Below, piece after piece: positions 33,507-42,589 of a stretch of 64,000 nt of DNA. Source of the DNA: Megamerina dolium. Taxonomy: Eukaryota; Arthropoda; Insecta; Diptera; Megamerinidae. Each line of letters opens with the position of its first letter. The stretch's first letter is position 1. Under the pieces are notes generated by a model. It was not told where the DNA came from, did no database searches, and worked only from the letters and a program-made list of their open reading frames with translations. Both the position numbers and the translations under genes were made by a program. The stretch is from assembly GCA_963854835.1 (NCBI GenBank), contig OY978530.1, positions 38,288,639 through 38,352,638 of the forward strand, in the 5' to 3' direction.

Positions 33507-33813
33507 AGTTAAGTATTTTTTAAAACGAAATTAAATTAATGGAACACATACTATTCTTTTGGTGTTTTTTATTTGAAATCAATCTTAAGACTAAAACTTA
33601 AAAATCTACTGGCATATGCAAATGCCTTTTCGTATCAAAATTGCTTGCTAAGCACAAGCAACGCAATTGTTATGTATATTTTACGCTGCTTATTCCAATC
33701 AAGCAATCTGATACGATGTTCGATTTATTTATTTGTTTAAATATTTTTGAACAATTATGCTGATGTCGTCGTCAGCAGTATAATTGTTCGATACAGGGTG
33801 AAGGAACGTAACT
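33507..33813 (-). repeat. Errantivirus 5' LTR
   Basis: 307 bp with the same boundaries as the 3' LTR; transcription would run leftward from here. Followed in the sense direction immediately by the primer-binding site. I did not find a convincing TATA box; gypsy-group LTRs are often TATA-less. Confidence 0.95.
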
Positions 33814-34992
33814 CGCGCTTTTCACGTAATTGCGTATATGTTCCGCTTTGTACACAATAGCTCTGCTAACGTTCGCAAATCGAATTGTAGAACTGTTATC
33901 CCTCTATCCCATAAAGAGATACAGTTTGTAAAATTCCGACTAATTTCAGTAACCCAGTCTCGTTACTACCCAAAGGAACGAGCTTCGCTACTCGAATCGA
34001 AGCCCATTAGCAAAAAGAGCTCTCTTTTAGTGTTGAATCCCATGCTAGATAAAGAAGGTATTATGAGAGTGAATGGCCGTCTTGTTCTTGCGGCGCTAAG
34101 CTACAACGAGCGTCATCCTATCATCATTCCCGATAGCTCTTGATACTGTACACATTATCTCGAATATATTGCCGTATTTGTATGCTTCTCCACGAAAGCT
34201 ATACACTTGGAATTATGCTCTGATTTAACAACAGATGCGTTCCGAGCGGCATTTGTCCGATTCACTGGACGACGTGGTTTGCCAAGTAAAATCATGACAG
34301 ATAATAGTAAAACATTTCTTGGTGCTCAACGATCTCTGAGCAAAGAATTTTCCAAATTTCTCAAAAAAGTTTCTTTCGATATCTCCACCAAGTATGGTAC
34401 TTAAGGACTTGACTGGAGTTTTATTCCTCCAAGTGCTCCACATATGGGTGGCTTATGGAAATCAGCTGTCAAGAGTTTTAAAACTCATTTCAAGAAGGTG
34501 GCCGGGAACGATAAGTTTACTTTTGAAGAATTTGCTGCCTTGCTCACTAAGATAGAGGGCGTACTCAACTCACGACCTCTATCTCCCTTGTCTCAAGATC
34601 CTTCAGAACTCAATGCTCTTACTCCAGGACACTTTCTTCGTGGTGCACCTCTTATGGGACCACCACCACAACCTAATGCAGAAAATCTCTCTCTGGTTAA
34701 CCGTTGGGAAAAGCTAAAGGTGTTACATCACCAATTCAGCCGTCGATGGAAAGAAGATTATCTGAAGGATCTACACAAAAGGTACAAATGGAAACATCCA
34801 TTGAAGGATTTTCAAGAAGGAGAATTCATCGTCATAAAGAACGAACTACTTCCCACAAACGAGTGGCGTCTTTGCCGAATTTTAAAGCTGCATCGCGGTG
34901 TCGATAATCACAACCGCGTTGAAGACGTGCGTACTCAAAATGGCGTTATAACTCGTCCAATTGTGAAGCTATGCATTCTACCGCTCGCGTAG
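33814..34992 (+). pseudogene. BEL/Pao pol, second part (integrase)
   Basis: Continuation of the BEL frame beyond the errantivirus. One reading frame spans to a stop at 34990-34992 but has two stops: TGA at 34141 and TAA at 34402. 33838-34143 is the integrase N-terminal region (FRLISVTQSRYYPKERASLL, GIMRVNGRL). At about 34143-34170 a deletion removes the HHCC zinc segment and the first catalytic Asp. 34170-34404 has the core (AVFVCFSTKAIHLEL, LPSKIMTDNSKTFLGA). 34444-34992 has HMGGLWKSAVKSFK, with E nearby, then LTPGHFLRGAPLM and RWKEDYLKDLHKRYKW, the BEL integrase C-terminus. Inactive. Confidence 0.93.
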
Positions 34993-35128
34993 AATAACGC
35001 ATTCTTCTTCTCATTTGCTCACGCCTGCTTGCGCTCCTCTCAGTTGAGCACAAGCATTTAAAGCTCAAATTATCTGATACTTCTCTCTAATGTTGTGTCG
35101 TTTATTTGTTTATTTCTCAGTTTTCAAG

Positions 35129-35641
35129 ATGAATACCTGCCAATTGTGCCATCAGAAGCATGCGCTGCGTTTTTGCCCCTGTTTCAGAGAGATGCAGCCA
35201 CCCCAGCGTAAACGCGTCGTGAAGGCGCACAAGTACTGCGTCAACTGCTTGGCGAGATCGCATACAACTGCAGATTGTGATTCACCAGGCAGTTGTAAAA
35301 TGTGTTGACTTGGCCAACATACGCTGCTGCACATCGACTCACCAGCAGACACAAAACGACGTCCACAGCCGATGCGGGAACGGAAGGGTTCCAATCCGAA
35401 GTCTGGTGCCGCTTCTCGACGCCAGCAGCAAGCACGGAAGCCGACTCAACCTAAGCCGAAAAGGGCGGATAAGGCGAACGAGTACCGTGGCGTCGTGTCC
35501 CGAAGCCGAGCCATCCGAAAAACGACCACCGGACTTCAAACCAGAGGGCGACAAACGCGCAATTTGTTGGAGGCGGCAGTTAAAACCTTGGATGGGCTCC
35601 GCAAGGCCCTTAATGCTGCACTCGTGCAAGGGGGCCTTTGA
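35129..35641 (+). pseudogene. Zinc-knuckle basic protein ORF with one internal stop
   Basis: From MNTCQLCHQKHALRF at 35129 the frame runs to a stop at 35639-35641, broken only by TGA at 35306-35308. It has three zinc-binding clusters: CxxCxxxHxxxxC, a classical CCHC (CVNCLARSHTTADC), and CKMC....HTLLH. A lysine/arginine-rich tail follows. Such clusters are typical of Gag C-termini and of short ORFs associated with BEL-type elements; the DUF1759/BEL Gag zinc region is the nearest match I know. It lies 137 bp after the BEL integrase stop on the same strand. A pyrimidine-rich TTTATTTCTCAG just before the ATG resembles a splice acceptor. It may be an extra BEL ORF or belong to a separate element. 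Confidence 0.6.
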
Positions 35642-35959
35642 TTCGTGTCCAATCAAAGGCGAATGTGTTGATGAATATTACTTCGACGACGAATCGTTTC
35701 TTTTTTGGTGGCAATTTTTCTCTTTTTCCCAAAAAGTTCTTTTTAAAACACCAAAGAACAAATTATTTTGAAACTTTAAAATTTATAAAGTGAAAAATAA
35801 AATCAGTGACAAAGCAAACAATTAAAATTAACATTAAACGAAACTATTGTGAGATAGAACATACCACAGATATAAAACCAATTGTAATAAATATTGTGAA
35901 CGTATACACATTAAAATTGAATTATACAATAATCTAACTTTAAAAGTCTTTCTATTAAA
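35642..35959. other. A+T-rich spacer
   Basis: Follows the zinc-knuckle ORF. It has several AATAAA-like motifs (about 35795, 35885) but no recognisable gene. Confidence 0.4.
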
Positions 35960-36056
35960 CGGATTTGTTTAGGCCTTTCAAACTATTCAAATCACCGGGA
36001 CCCGATGGTATATACCCAGGTCAACTTATAACAGACTTAAAATGAGCCTGTTACAA
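35960..36056 (+). pseudogene. LOA-like LINE 2, first part (RT block 1)
   Basis: Encodes FKSPGPDGIYPGQLITDLK, the first RT block of an LOA/R1-type LINE. The frame meets TGA in the repeat AAAATGAGCCTGTTACAA at 36039-36056. The same LINE resumes after an identical copy of that 18-bp repeat at 41437, with the RT sequence continuing in register. Confidence 0.75.
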
Positions 36057-36185
36057 CCTTTACTTATGTACCTAAAAACTCCAAATTGTTATAATATTAA
36101 AACCAATAATATAACAAATATACGTATATAACAAATATAATAACAAAATATACGTATTTAACAAATTATACGTATCATACGAAGT

Positions 36186-36305
36186 TCATTTGATTCTTCC
36201 TCTTCTCTTTGCTGTCGTCATATGGTAAATATCAGCAAATGTATATACACATACTCGTGTAGTCACTCACTATGACGACAGAAACGAAGAAGGAATCAAA
36301 TGAAT
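36186..36305. repeat. Foldback / MITE-like inverted repeat
   Basis: Two arms of about 35 bp face each other: TTCATTTGATTCTTCCTC at the left, and its near-complement ending GAAGGAATCAAATGAA at the right, with TGTCGTCATA / TATGACGACA at the inner ends. The central loop is about 45 bp. Total about 120 bp. Confidence 0.75.
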
Positions 36306-37144
36306 TTTCACTAAATGTAAAATATAGCATCATAAGAAATCTGTAATTCTTATGTGCTTTACATATGAATACGTACTAAAGGTGCATGACTGGCCAACAT
36401 AAGGCATGACAAGAAAGGGTGAAAAACCCTAACAAGACGCATGGTCAAGTAAGTCGTGATACGACATACCGTGGAAACGATCATTGCGGATATTTTTGAA
36501 ACGGCCAGTTTGAATAGTCGAGTGGGCATTAAACGCTAGACGACTATAAGTAGTTCTTGCCATAAGCGGAGCTGTCATTAAACGAAAGATCGCTTATAGT
36601 AGCCGCCTGAGAGCCATCAGCTCTGCCCGGGGTCATTTTGACCGACCATATATACCAGGAGTAGCCATCCGCCATCCCGGTGGTTGTTCCTATAGATATA
36701 TATTGCCAATAGGTCTCCCTCTTCTAGGTGTGAGGCCAGGGTACTGAATACAGGAGGCCCCTGTATCAGACTACTCTACACAATTATCAGTCGCTTGGAG
36801 ATTGCTGCCAAACGACTCGTTAGGTGCGACCAGGTGGCACTGGTCAAACCTATACATTATCATTGTCTGTAAGTAAGGTTAGGTATTCCAGAGTAGGTAT
36901 AGAGTAAGGAATTGAAATGTACTAAAAATTGAAAAGAATAAATAATAAAGGAAAATAAATCAAAGTAGTAGTAGTTCCATTCGAACCGAGCCGAACACTC
37001 TTCTAGTGTCGGTAAATTGATTGTCAATAGACAATCGTGCGGAATTCGGTCCTCCTCCTACAACTAGAGTTTTTACGCTGCTCTCTTGTTCAACCCTGGC
37101 AGACTGAGTAATACCTCAGCTGGAAACAAAAGGCACGCGTTACA

Positions 37145-37164
37145 ATGGCGCCCGAGCAGGGACT
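37145..37164 (+). promoter_or_regulatory. Primer-binding site (tRNA-Lys type)
   Basis: TGGCGCCCGAGCAGGGACTC starts at 37146 and closely matches the tRNA-Lys primer site known from retroviruses (TGGCGCCC...CAGGGAC). It places the LTR's right border at about 37143, and the gag-like ATG overlaps its first base. Confidence 0.7.
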
Positions 37165-37491
37165 CTCCGCAGTGGAGGGTACTAACACAAATACAGATGA
37201 GGAAACACCACCAATGACTGAACCACATACATCACACCGGTTAGAATGGATCTACACGCTACATAAAGAAGACCTCGAGTTACAAATGCAGCTACTTGGC
37301 CTTTCTGTTGAATGTGGAGTAAAAGAATGGCGGCAGCGGTTGAGTAGCTACATAAAAATGCGAAGAACCAGGCAGACCACAACTGCGACTGGAGCTAAAC
37401 CACTTCCAGCCACAACTGCGACTATAATTGGACCTATTCAGACTACTGGAGTAAGCAGCACTTACAATAATACCCGATTATGAAATCATGA

Positions 37492-40400
37492 TGGTCTGGT
37501 GGTGTTTTCGCAAGATAACGTGTCTAACTGCCTCAACCAGGTGGGGCTAGCGCAATCCTTGTTGAACTCATCGCAAGTCAACTCACTGGCTGTCATGTAG
37601 TTTGATCTGAGCGCTATGTGATGATACCTTTATTTGTTAATGAGGGGTAGTCATATAGCTTGCTCTGCTTACTCTGTGATGGCGCTTTCATTATTATTAA
37701 TGGGGGCCCTCCATGTGGCGACCACCGGGCAACGTCTTCCTGGCACCCGCTGGGAGGCGGCTGAAGTGAGTGGCAAAAATCTCCTCGGTTAGAGGTTGTG
37801 CGTTGGGTTTGGGACCCGCCACATAAAAAACCCCCCCAATGAAAAAAACAAATATGCCTCGGAGAAGGACTACCGTTTTTGTTGATGACCCCCGCAAACG
37901 AAAAAAAGGACCACGATTTACGGATATGCACCTGGAATGTCCGATCCCTTTATAGGGAGGGTGCCTCTATCCAGCTGGTTGATGTCCTCGAAAAATACAG
38001 AGCTGACATCACCGCTCTCCAGGAAATGCGATGGTCCTGTGACATCTACTACAGTTGCCATGCTGAAAGGCACGAATTAGGATGTGGATTTTTGGTCAGC
38101 AAGAGACTACGACATCTTGTCTCGCAGTTCACGCCTGTGAACGAACGGCTGGCCACAATCCGCATCAAGGCAAAATTTTTCAACATCAGCCTTATATGTG
38201 CCCACGCTCCGACGGATGAGAAGGACAATGTGACCAAGGAGAGCTTCTTTCAGCGCCTCGAAGAAGCTTATGACCGCTGCCCCCGCCACGATATCAAAAT
38301 CGTGCTTGGCGACTTTAATGCCAGGGTGGGCAAGGAAGGTACCTTTGGTCCAACTGTCGGAAAATTCAGCCTCCACCAGAACACCTCCGATAACGGAATG
38401 AGGCTGATCGACTTCGCCGCAGCACGAAACATGGTAATTGGTGGTACCAGATTCCAGCATCTCGACATCCACAAAGCGACATGGCTGTCTCCAGATCAAC
38501 GTACAAGAAACCAAATTGATCATGTGGTGATTGACGGAAGGCATGCTTCCAGTGTGATGGACGTGAAATCGATCCGTGGTGCCAACATCGACTCGGATCA
38601 CTACCTTGTTGCAGCTAAGGTGCGCACACGCCTATGTGTCGCAAATAACAAGAGAAGTCCCACACAGAGAAAGCTGCGATCACCAGAGACAGCAGATGCA
38701 TTTTCCACTCGACTATCGGATCTGCTTATGCAGAACACTCCCCCACTTGATGATACATGCGCACGGTGGACACATATATCCCACTCCATGACTACTGCTG
38801 CCGAGGAGGTAATCGGTTACTACCGGCCTCTGAGGAATGAGTGGTATGATCAGGAGTGCCGAGACGCTATCGCAGAGAAAGACGCCGCCCACAGAAAAAC
38901 CCTGCGTGCAGGTGCAACGCGAGCTGTTAAAGAGCGGTACACAGAGAAAACGAGTGCAGAGAGACGTCTTTTCAGGCGCAAGAAGAGGGAGTTGGAAAGA
39001 CGCGAGTGTGAGGAGATAGAGATGTGTACCGACAAGAATGAGACTTGAAAATTCTTCGAAAAGATCAAGCGCCTGAGTGGCGGTTTAAATCCCGGAGCCT
39101 CTTCTTGTCGTGATGGAAATGGGAATCTGGTTACGGATGTCCAGAGTGTACTGAGCCTATAGAGGGAACACTTCTCCACGTTACTGAATGGCGGTGCTAC
39201 GAACAATTCCGCCAGTGGAGGAGATTGCCCGATAACCCCAATTACAGATGATGGTGTTGATGTTCCACCACCCGACTATGACGAGGTTGAAACGGCCATT
39301 TTAAGGCTGAAGAACAACAAAGCTGCAGGTGCTGATGGCCTGCCTGCCGAGTTGTTTAAAACCGGAGGCGATGAGCTGCTCGCCTGCATGCACCAGCTCA
39401 TAAGCAGAATATGGTCGGATGAAAGCATGCCTGATGATTGGAGGCTCAGTGTTCTCTGTCCTGTACATAAAAAAGGAGACCCCACAATTTGCGCCAACTA
39501 CCGTGGAATAAGTCTCCTGAGCATCGCATACAAGGTTCTATCGAGCATACTGTGTGAAAGGTTGAAGCCTATGCTCAACAACCTGATTGCACCTTATCAG
39601 TGTGGCTTCAGACCTGGTAAATCCACCATCGACCAGACTTCCACCATCGAGAAGACCCAAGAAAAACAGATCGACACACACCACCTATTTGTTGATTATA
39701 AAGCCGCTTTCGACAGTCCGGTAAGGGATTACCTCTACGCAACAATGTCTGAGTTCGGTATTCCTGCAAAGCTCATTCGACTTTGTAGAATGACACTGCA
39801 TAACTCCCGTTGTGCAGTGAAAATTGGGAAGGACCTCTCCGCACCGTTTAATACCGAACGGGGTTTCAGACAAGGTGATTCGTTATCGTGCGACTTCTTC
39901 AATCTTATTATGGAGAAAATAATATGAGCTGCTGATCTACGACATAATGGCACTATCTTCAGCAAAAGTGTCATGCTGTTAGCGTATGCCGACGATATTG
40001 ACATAATCGGCATGAACACGCGAGCAGTCAGTGCAGCATTCTCAGAGTTGGAAAGAGAGTCGCGTCGGATGGGTCTCACGGTGAACGAGGGCAAGACGAA
40101 GTATCTAGTGTCAACAAAGCACGTCACTGTTGACAACTACGCTTTTGAAGTAGTAAGGGACTTTGTCTATCTTGGAACCAGCATTAACAGCAGTAATGAC
40201 GTCAGCTTGGAGATCATGCGTAGGATAACTCTTGCTAACAGGTGTTACTTTGGGCTGAGTAAGCAATTGAGAAGTCGAGCCCTCTCTCGAAGAACGAAAA
40301 CTACACTCTACAAGTCTCTCATCATGCCTGTCCTAACATATGGCGCTGAAGCCTGGACAATTTCCACCTCGGATGAGCGAATACTTGGAGTTTTCGAGAG

Positions 40401-40784
40401 AAAAGTCCTACGCAAGATCTTTGGACCTATTTGCGTTGGTGGCGAGTACCGAATAAGGTACAACCATGAGCTGTACGAGCTGTATGCCGATATTGACATA
40501 GTAAAGCGCATCAAAATCCAGCGGCTGCGCTGGCTAGGTTATGTCGAGCGAATGGAAGAACACGCTCCAGCTAAGAAGGTGTTATATTCGGAACCCGCTG
40601 GAGGACGACGCAAAAGAGGAAGACCAAACCTCCGGTGGAAAGACCAAGTACTGGAGAACCTGACGGCGCTTGGAATTTCTAACTGGCGCCAGCTAGCGAA
40701 GAACAGAGATGGCTGGCGAAGCATATTATTTTCGGCCTAAATCGATATTCGGTTGTTAATGCCACATAAGTAAGTAAGTAAGTA
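37492..40784 (+). mobile_element. RTE-type LINE, copy E (full length, three stops)
   Basis: The best RTE copy: 3293 bp, with a 10-bp TSD GAAATCATGA at 37482-37491 and 40785-40794 and a GTAA-repeat 3' end. One frame runs from 37879 to the stop at 40738-40740. It encodes an apurinic-type endonuclease (TWNVRSLYREG, LQEMRW, CAHAPTDEKD, VLGDFNARVGKEG, SDHYLVAAKV), an arginine-rich linker, RT (AAGADGLPAELFK, CANYRGISLLS, LFVDYKAAFDSP, GFRQGDSLSCD, YADDIDIIG) and a C-terminal domain (FERKVLRKIFGPICVGGEY, RLRWLGYVERM). In-frame stops are at 39046 (TGA), 39160 (TAG) and 39925 (TGA). An A-run near 37901 has one more A than copies B and D, shifting the first ~20 codons. The nearby RT-finger segment at 39630 has a short in-frame deletion. 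Confidence 0.95.
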
Positions 40785-41436
40785 GAAATCATGAACACCG
40801 TGCGACGGTGGGGTTTAACATTCGATGGTACACGTAATCTATTCGAATTTATCGAACGAATAGAAGAGTTAGCGGACTGCTACTCTATACCATACGACCG
40901 ATTGCTATTGCCTCTCAACGAAATATGTAAAGATTGTACAAGAGACTGGTGGAGGTACAAGCGAGACAGCATCTACAATTGGGCAGACTTTAAGGAGGCA
41001 GCTATGAAATTTTTCCTCCACCCTCGATACATAATCAAACTAGAAAACGATATTGCAAGAAGACGACAGGGTACTCGAGAAAATGCAAAAGACTTTATCA
41101 TGATCTTCATGGCGTTAACACGATAACACCCTCGTCTCAAACTTGAGTGTCATCTAGACAGACTATACGACGGGTTACTTCCAGAATATCGACTATACAT
41201 CAAACGAAACGAGTTCAGTTGTAGATTCGTTGATGATGCTTACTGATGAATACGAGAACATACGTAGCCAAGCGCACTCAACAGCCGAAGAAGATCTACC
41301 TCAAGCATCGTCATCACTGAAAGAACACGTCACAACTCTCGCAAAACTACAAGCTATAGAACAGAAGATCGAAACACAACGACATGAATAACGGCAACAA
41401 CAAAAACAACCAAATCACGAATCGGACCCATTCGAA
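40785..41436 (+). pseudogene. Gypsy-like gag, second part
   Basis: Continues gag past RTE-E. 40791-41126 encodes MNTVRRWGLTFDGTRNLFEF, DCTRDWWRYKRDSIYNWADF and FIMIFMALTR, the retrotransposon Gag capsid pattern (F.G.......F...........W.....I..W..F). The frame is broken at 41124 and then readable in other frames (LDRLYDGLLPEYRLYIKRNE; a glutamine-rich tail). It stops abruptly at 41436, where the second 18-bp repeat begins, with no zinc knuckle or pol. Confidence 0.75.
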
Positions 41437-42150
41437 AAAATGAGCCTGTTACAAACTTCAACAGTCCTTAGATTACATCATGAACTGGCTTATAACTATT
41501 TTTAAATGTGCTTTGCAATTTAATTATATTCCCTCCTTATGGAAGGAGGTAAAAGTGGTTTTTAAACCGAAAGCATCAAAATTTTACATGTTAGCCCTAA
41601 ATACTATAGGTCTATCAGTCTCTCATCATTCTTCTTAAAAACGCTAGAACATCTATTGGACTTATACATTCGAGGTAAAATTACACTACAGCAACTTGCA
41701 ATATCACAGTATGCCTACAGTAAAGGTAAATCTACTGAAACTGCACTGAATTTCCTTATAAGAGAAATAGAAAATTAAATAGAGGACAAGGAATTTACTC
41801 TAATAGGCTTCTTAGATATCGAGGGGACCTTTATTAACATCCATCCGGAGGCAGTAACTACCGCTTTGGAAGAGCTGGGCATAGTTGGATCGCCGGTTGA
41901 GTATATCGGGCATATGCTGGTAAGCAGGTTCGTAAATTCAAAATGGAAAACTCGAATGTGCGTAAATCTGTCGACAGGGGGACTACTGAAGGCGGTGCAC
42001 TCTCCCCTCTTCTGCTGGTTTTGCCAATGAATAACTAGTTGCAAGGCTGGAGAGGAGGGGTCATAAAATCATTGCTTAGGCGGATGATGTTGCCATCACA
42101 GTAAGGGGGAAATTTCGCCATAAAATTATATTTCGTCTACAATATAAAAA
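41437..42150 (+). pseudogene. LOA-like LINE 2, second part (RT)
   Basis: Starts with the second copy of the 18-bp repeat and continues the RT from 36056: YIMNWLITIFKCALQFNYIP, KVVFKPKASKF, AYSKGKSTETALNFLIREIE, TLIGFLDIEGTF, GALSPLL-like, then ADDVAI near 42073 with a stop replacing the residue before it. GKSTETAL and FLDIEGAF-type blocks are characteristic of LOA/R1-group LINEs. Several stops and frameshifts. It is cut near 42150 by the mariner below. Confidence 0.75.
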
Positions 42151-42585
42151 AATATGAGGGTTACTATTTATATTTCGGGATCTGCCAACACTAATGTCAA
42201 TAGCTAAAATCTGGAAACACGATAATAAAGTTTGACATTTTTTAGCAGAAACGTGCTCACAACGTTTTGGTGTACAAATGCTATTTGTTTCGTTTACAGA
42301 GAGTTAAGAAAATCAATTTGGCAAAAAAATGGAAATTTCAAGAGAAGGTTTTCGTTGGATAATTTTTCACAACTTTCGACATGGATTATCTCAACAAGAA
42401 TGTGTCGAGGAACTCAGTTCTTTGTATGGCGATTAAGCACCATCAAAAACCACAGTATATCGCTGGTATTGTGAATTCAATCGTAGTTCGGTCGCCGACG
42501 AATTCCGTGAGGGTCGTCCAAAATCGGTTGTTGTGCCAAAAAACATCGATTCAATTACGAAAATGGGATAACAGATACGAAAGAG
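42150..42585 (+). pseudogene. Mariner 5' half (SETMAR-type family)
   Basis: Begins at a TA followed by TGAGGGTTACTATTTATATTTCGG, a mariner-type 5' terminal repeat. The ATG at 42330 opens MEISREGFRWIIFHNFRHGL; after a stop it continues to APSKTTVYRW and EFREGRPKSVVVPKNID. These are the paired HTH region and GRPKS hinge of a mariner family common in insects (also known from the SETMAR transposase). The catalytic domain is missing; sequence of a LOA-like LINE follows. Confidence 0.8.
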
Positions 42586-42589
42586 GCAA

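Larger units (their letters stand above)
27349..33813 (-). mobile_element. Errantivirus-type gypsy element with gag, pol and env (17.6/297-like)
   Basis: A structurally complete endogenous insect retrovirus on the minus strand, 6465 bp, inserted in BEL pol with a 4-bp target duplication CGCG (27345-27348 and 33814-33817). Order in the sense direction: 5' LTR, tRNA-Ser-type primer site, gag, pol in the -1 frame, env overlapping the end of pol, polypurine tract, 3' LTR. The two 307-bp LTRs differ at 4 positions by my count (about 98.7% identical), indicating a fairly recent insertion. gag and env are open; the protease region contains a frameshift, so this copy is probably not able to complete a cycle by itself. 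Gag without a zinc knuckle, tRNA-Ser priming and an F-protein-like Env place it with the 17.6/297/ZAM group. Confidence 0.95.
36057..37491 (+). mobile_element. LTR-retrotransposon 5' fragment: leader/LTR, primer site, start of gag
   Basis: Lies between the two 18-bp repeats, on the left side of RTE copy E. 36057-36185 is A+T-rich; a foldback lies at 36186-36305; about 36390-37143 looks like an LTR with AATAAATAATAAA near 36940. Directly after GCGTTACAA comes TGGCGCCCGAGCAGGGACTC (37145-37164), a primer-binding site of the tRNA-Lys type. A gag-like frame opens at 37145 (LEWIYTLHKEDLELQMQLLG, then threonine-rich) to 37483. The rest of gag is at 40785-41436. No RT, integrase or second LTR is present. 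Ty3/gypsy-like by gag. Confidence 0.65.

Noticed and set aside
35339..35656. Minus-strand 105-codon ORF opposite the zinc-knuckle ORF
   Set aside because: The plus-strand frame has the zinc clusters and continuous coding character; the opposite frame has none.
37879..39048. A host gene of the kind automatically named craniofacial development protein 2
   Set aside because: That name is commonly attached to RTE endonucleases in insect annotations. Here it lies within a full-length RTE with a TSD and GTAA tail.
42330..42570. A host SETMAR/histone methyltransferase gene
   Set aside because: Only the mariner transposase part is present, next to a mariner terminal repeat; there is no SET domain.
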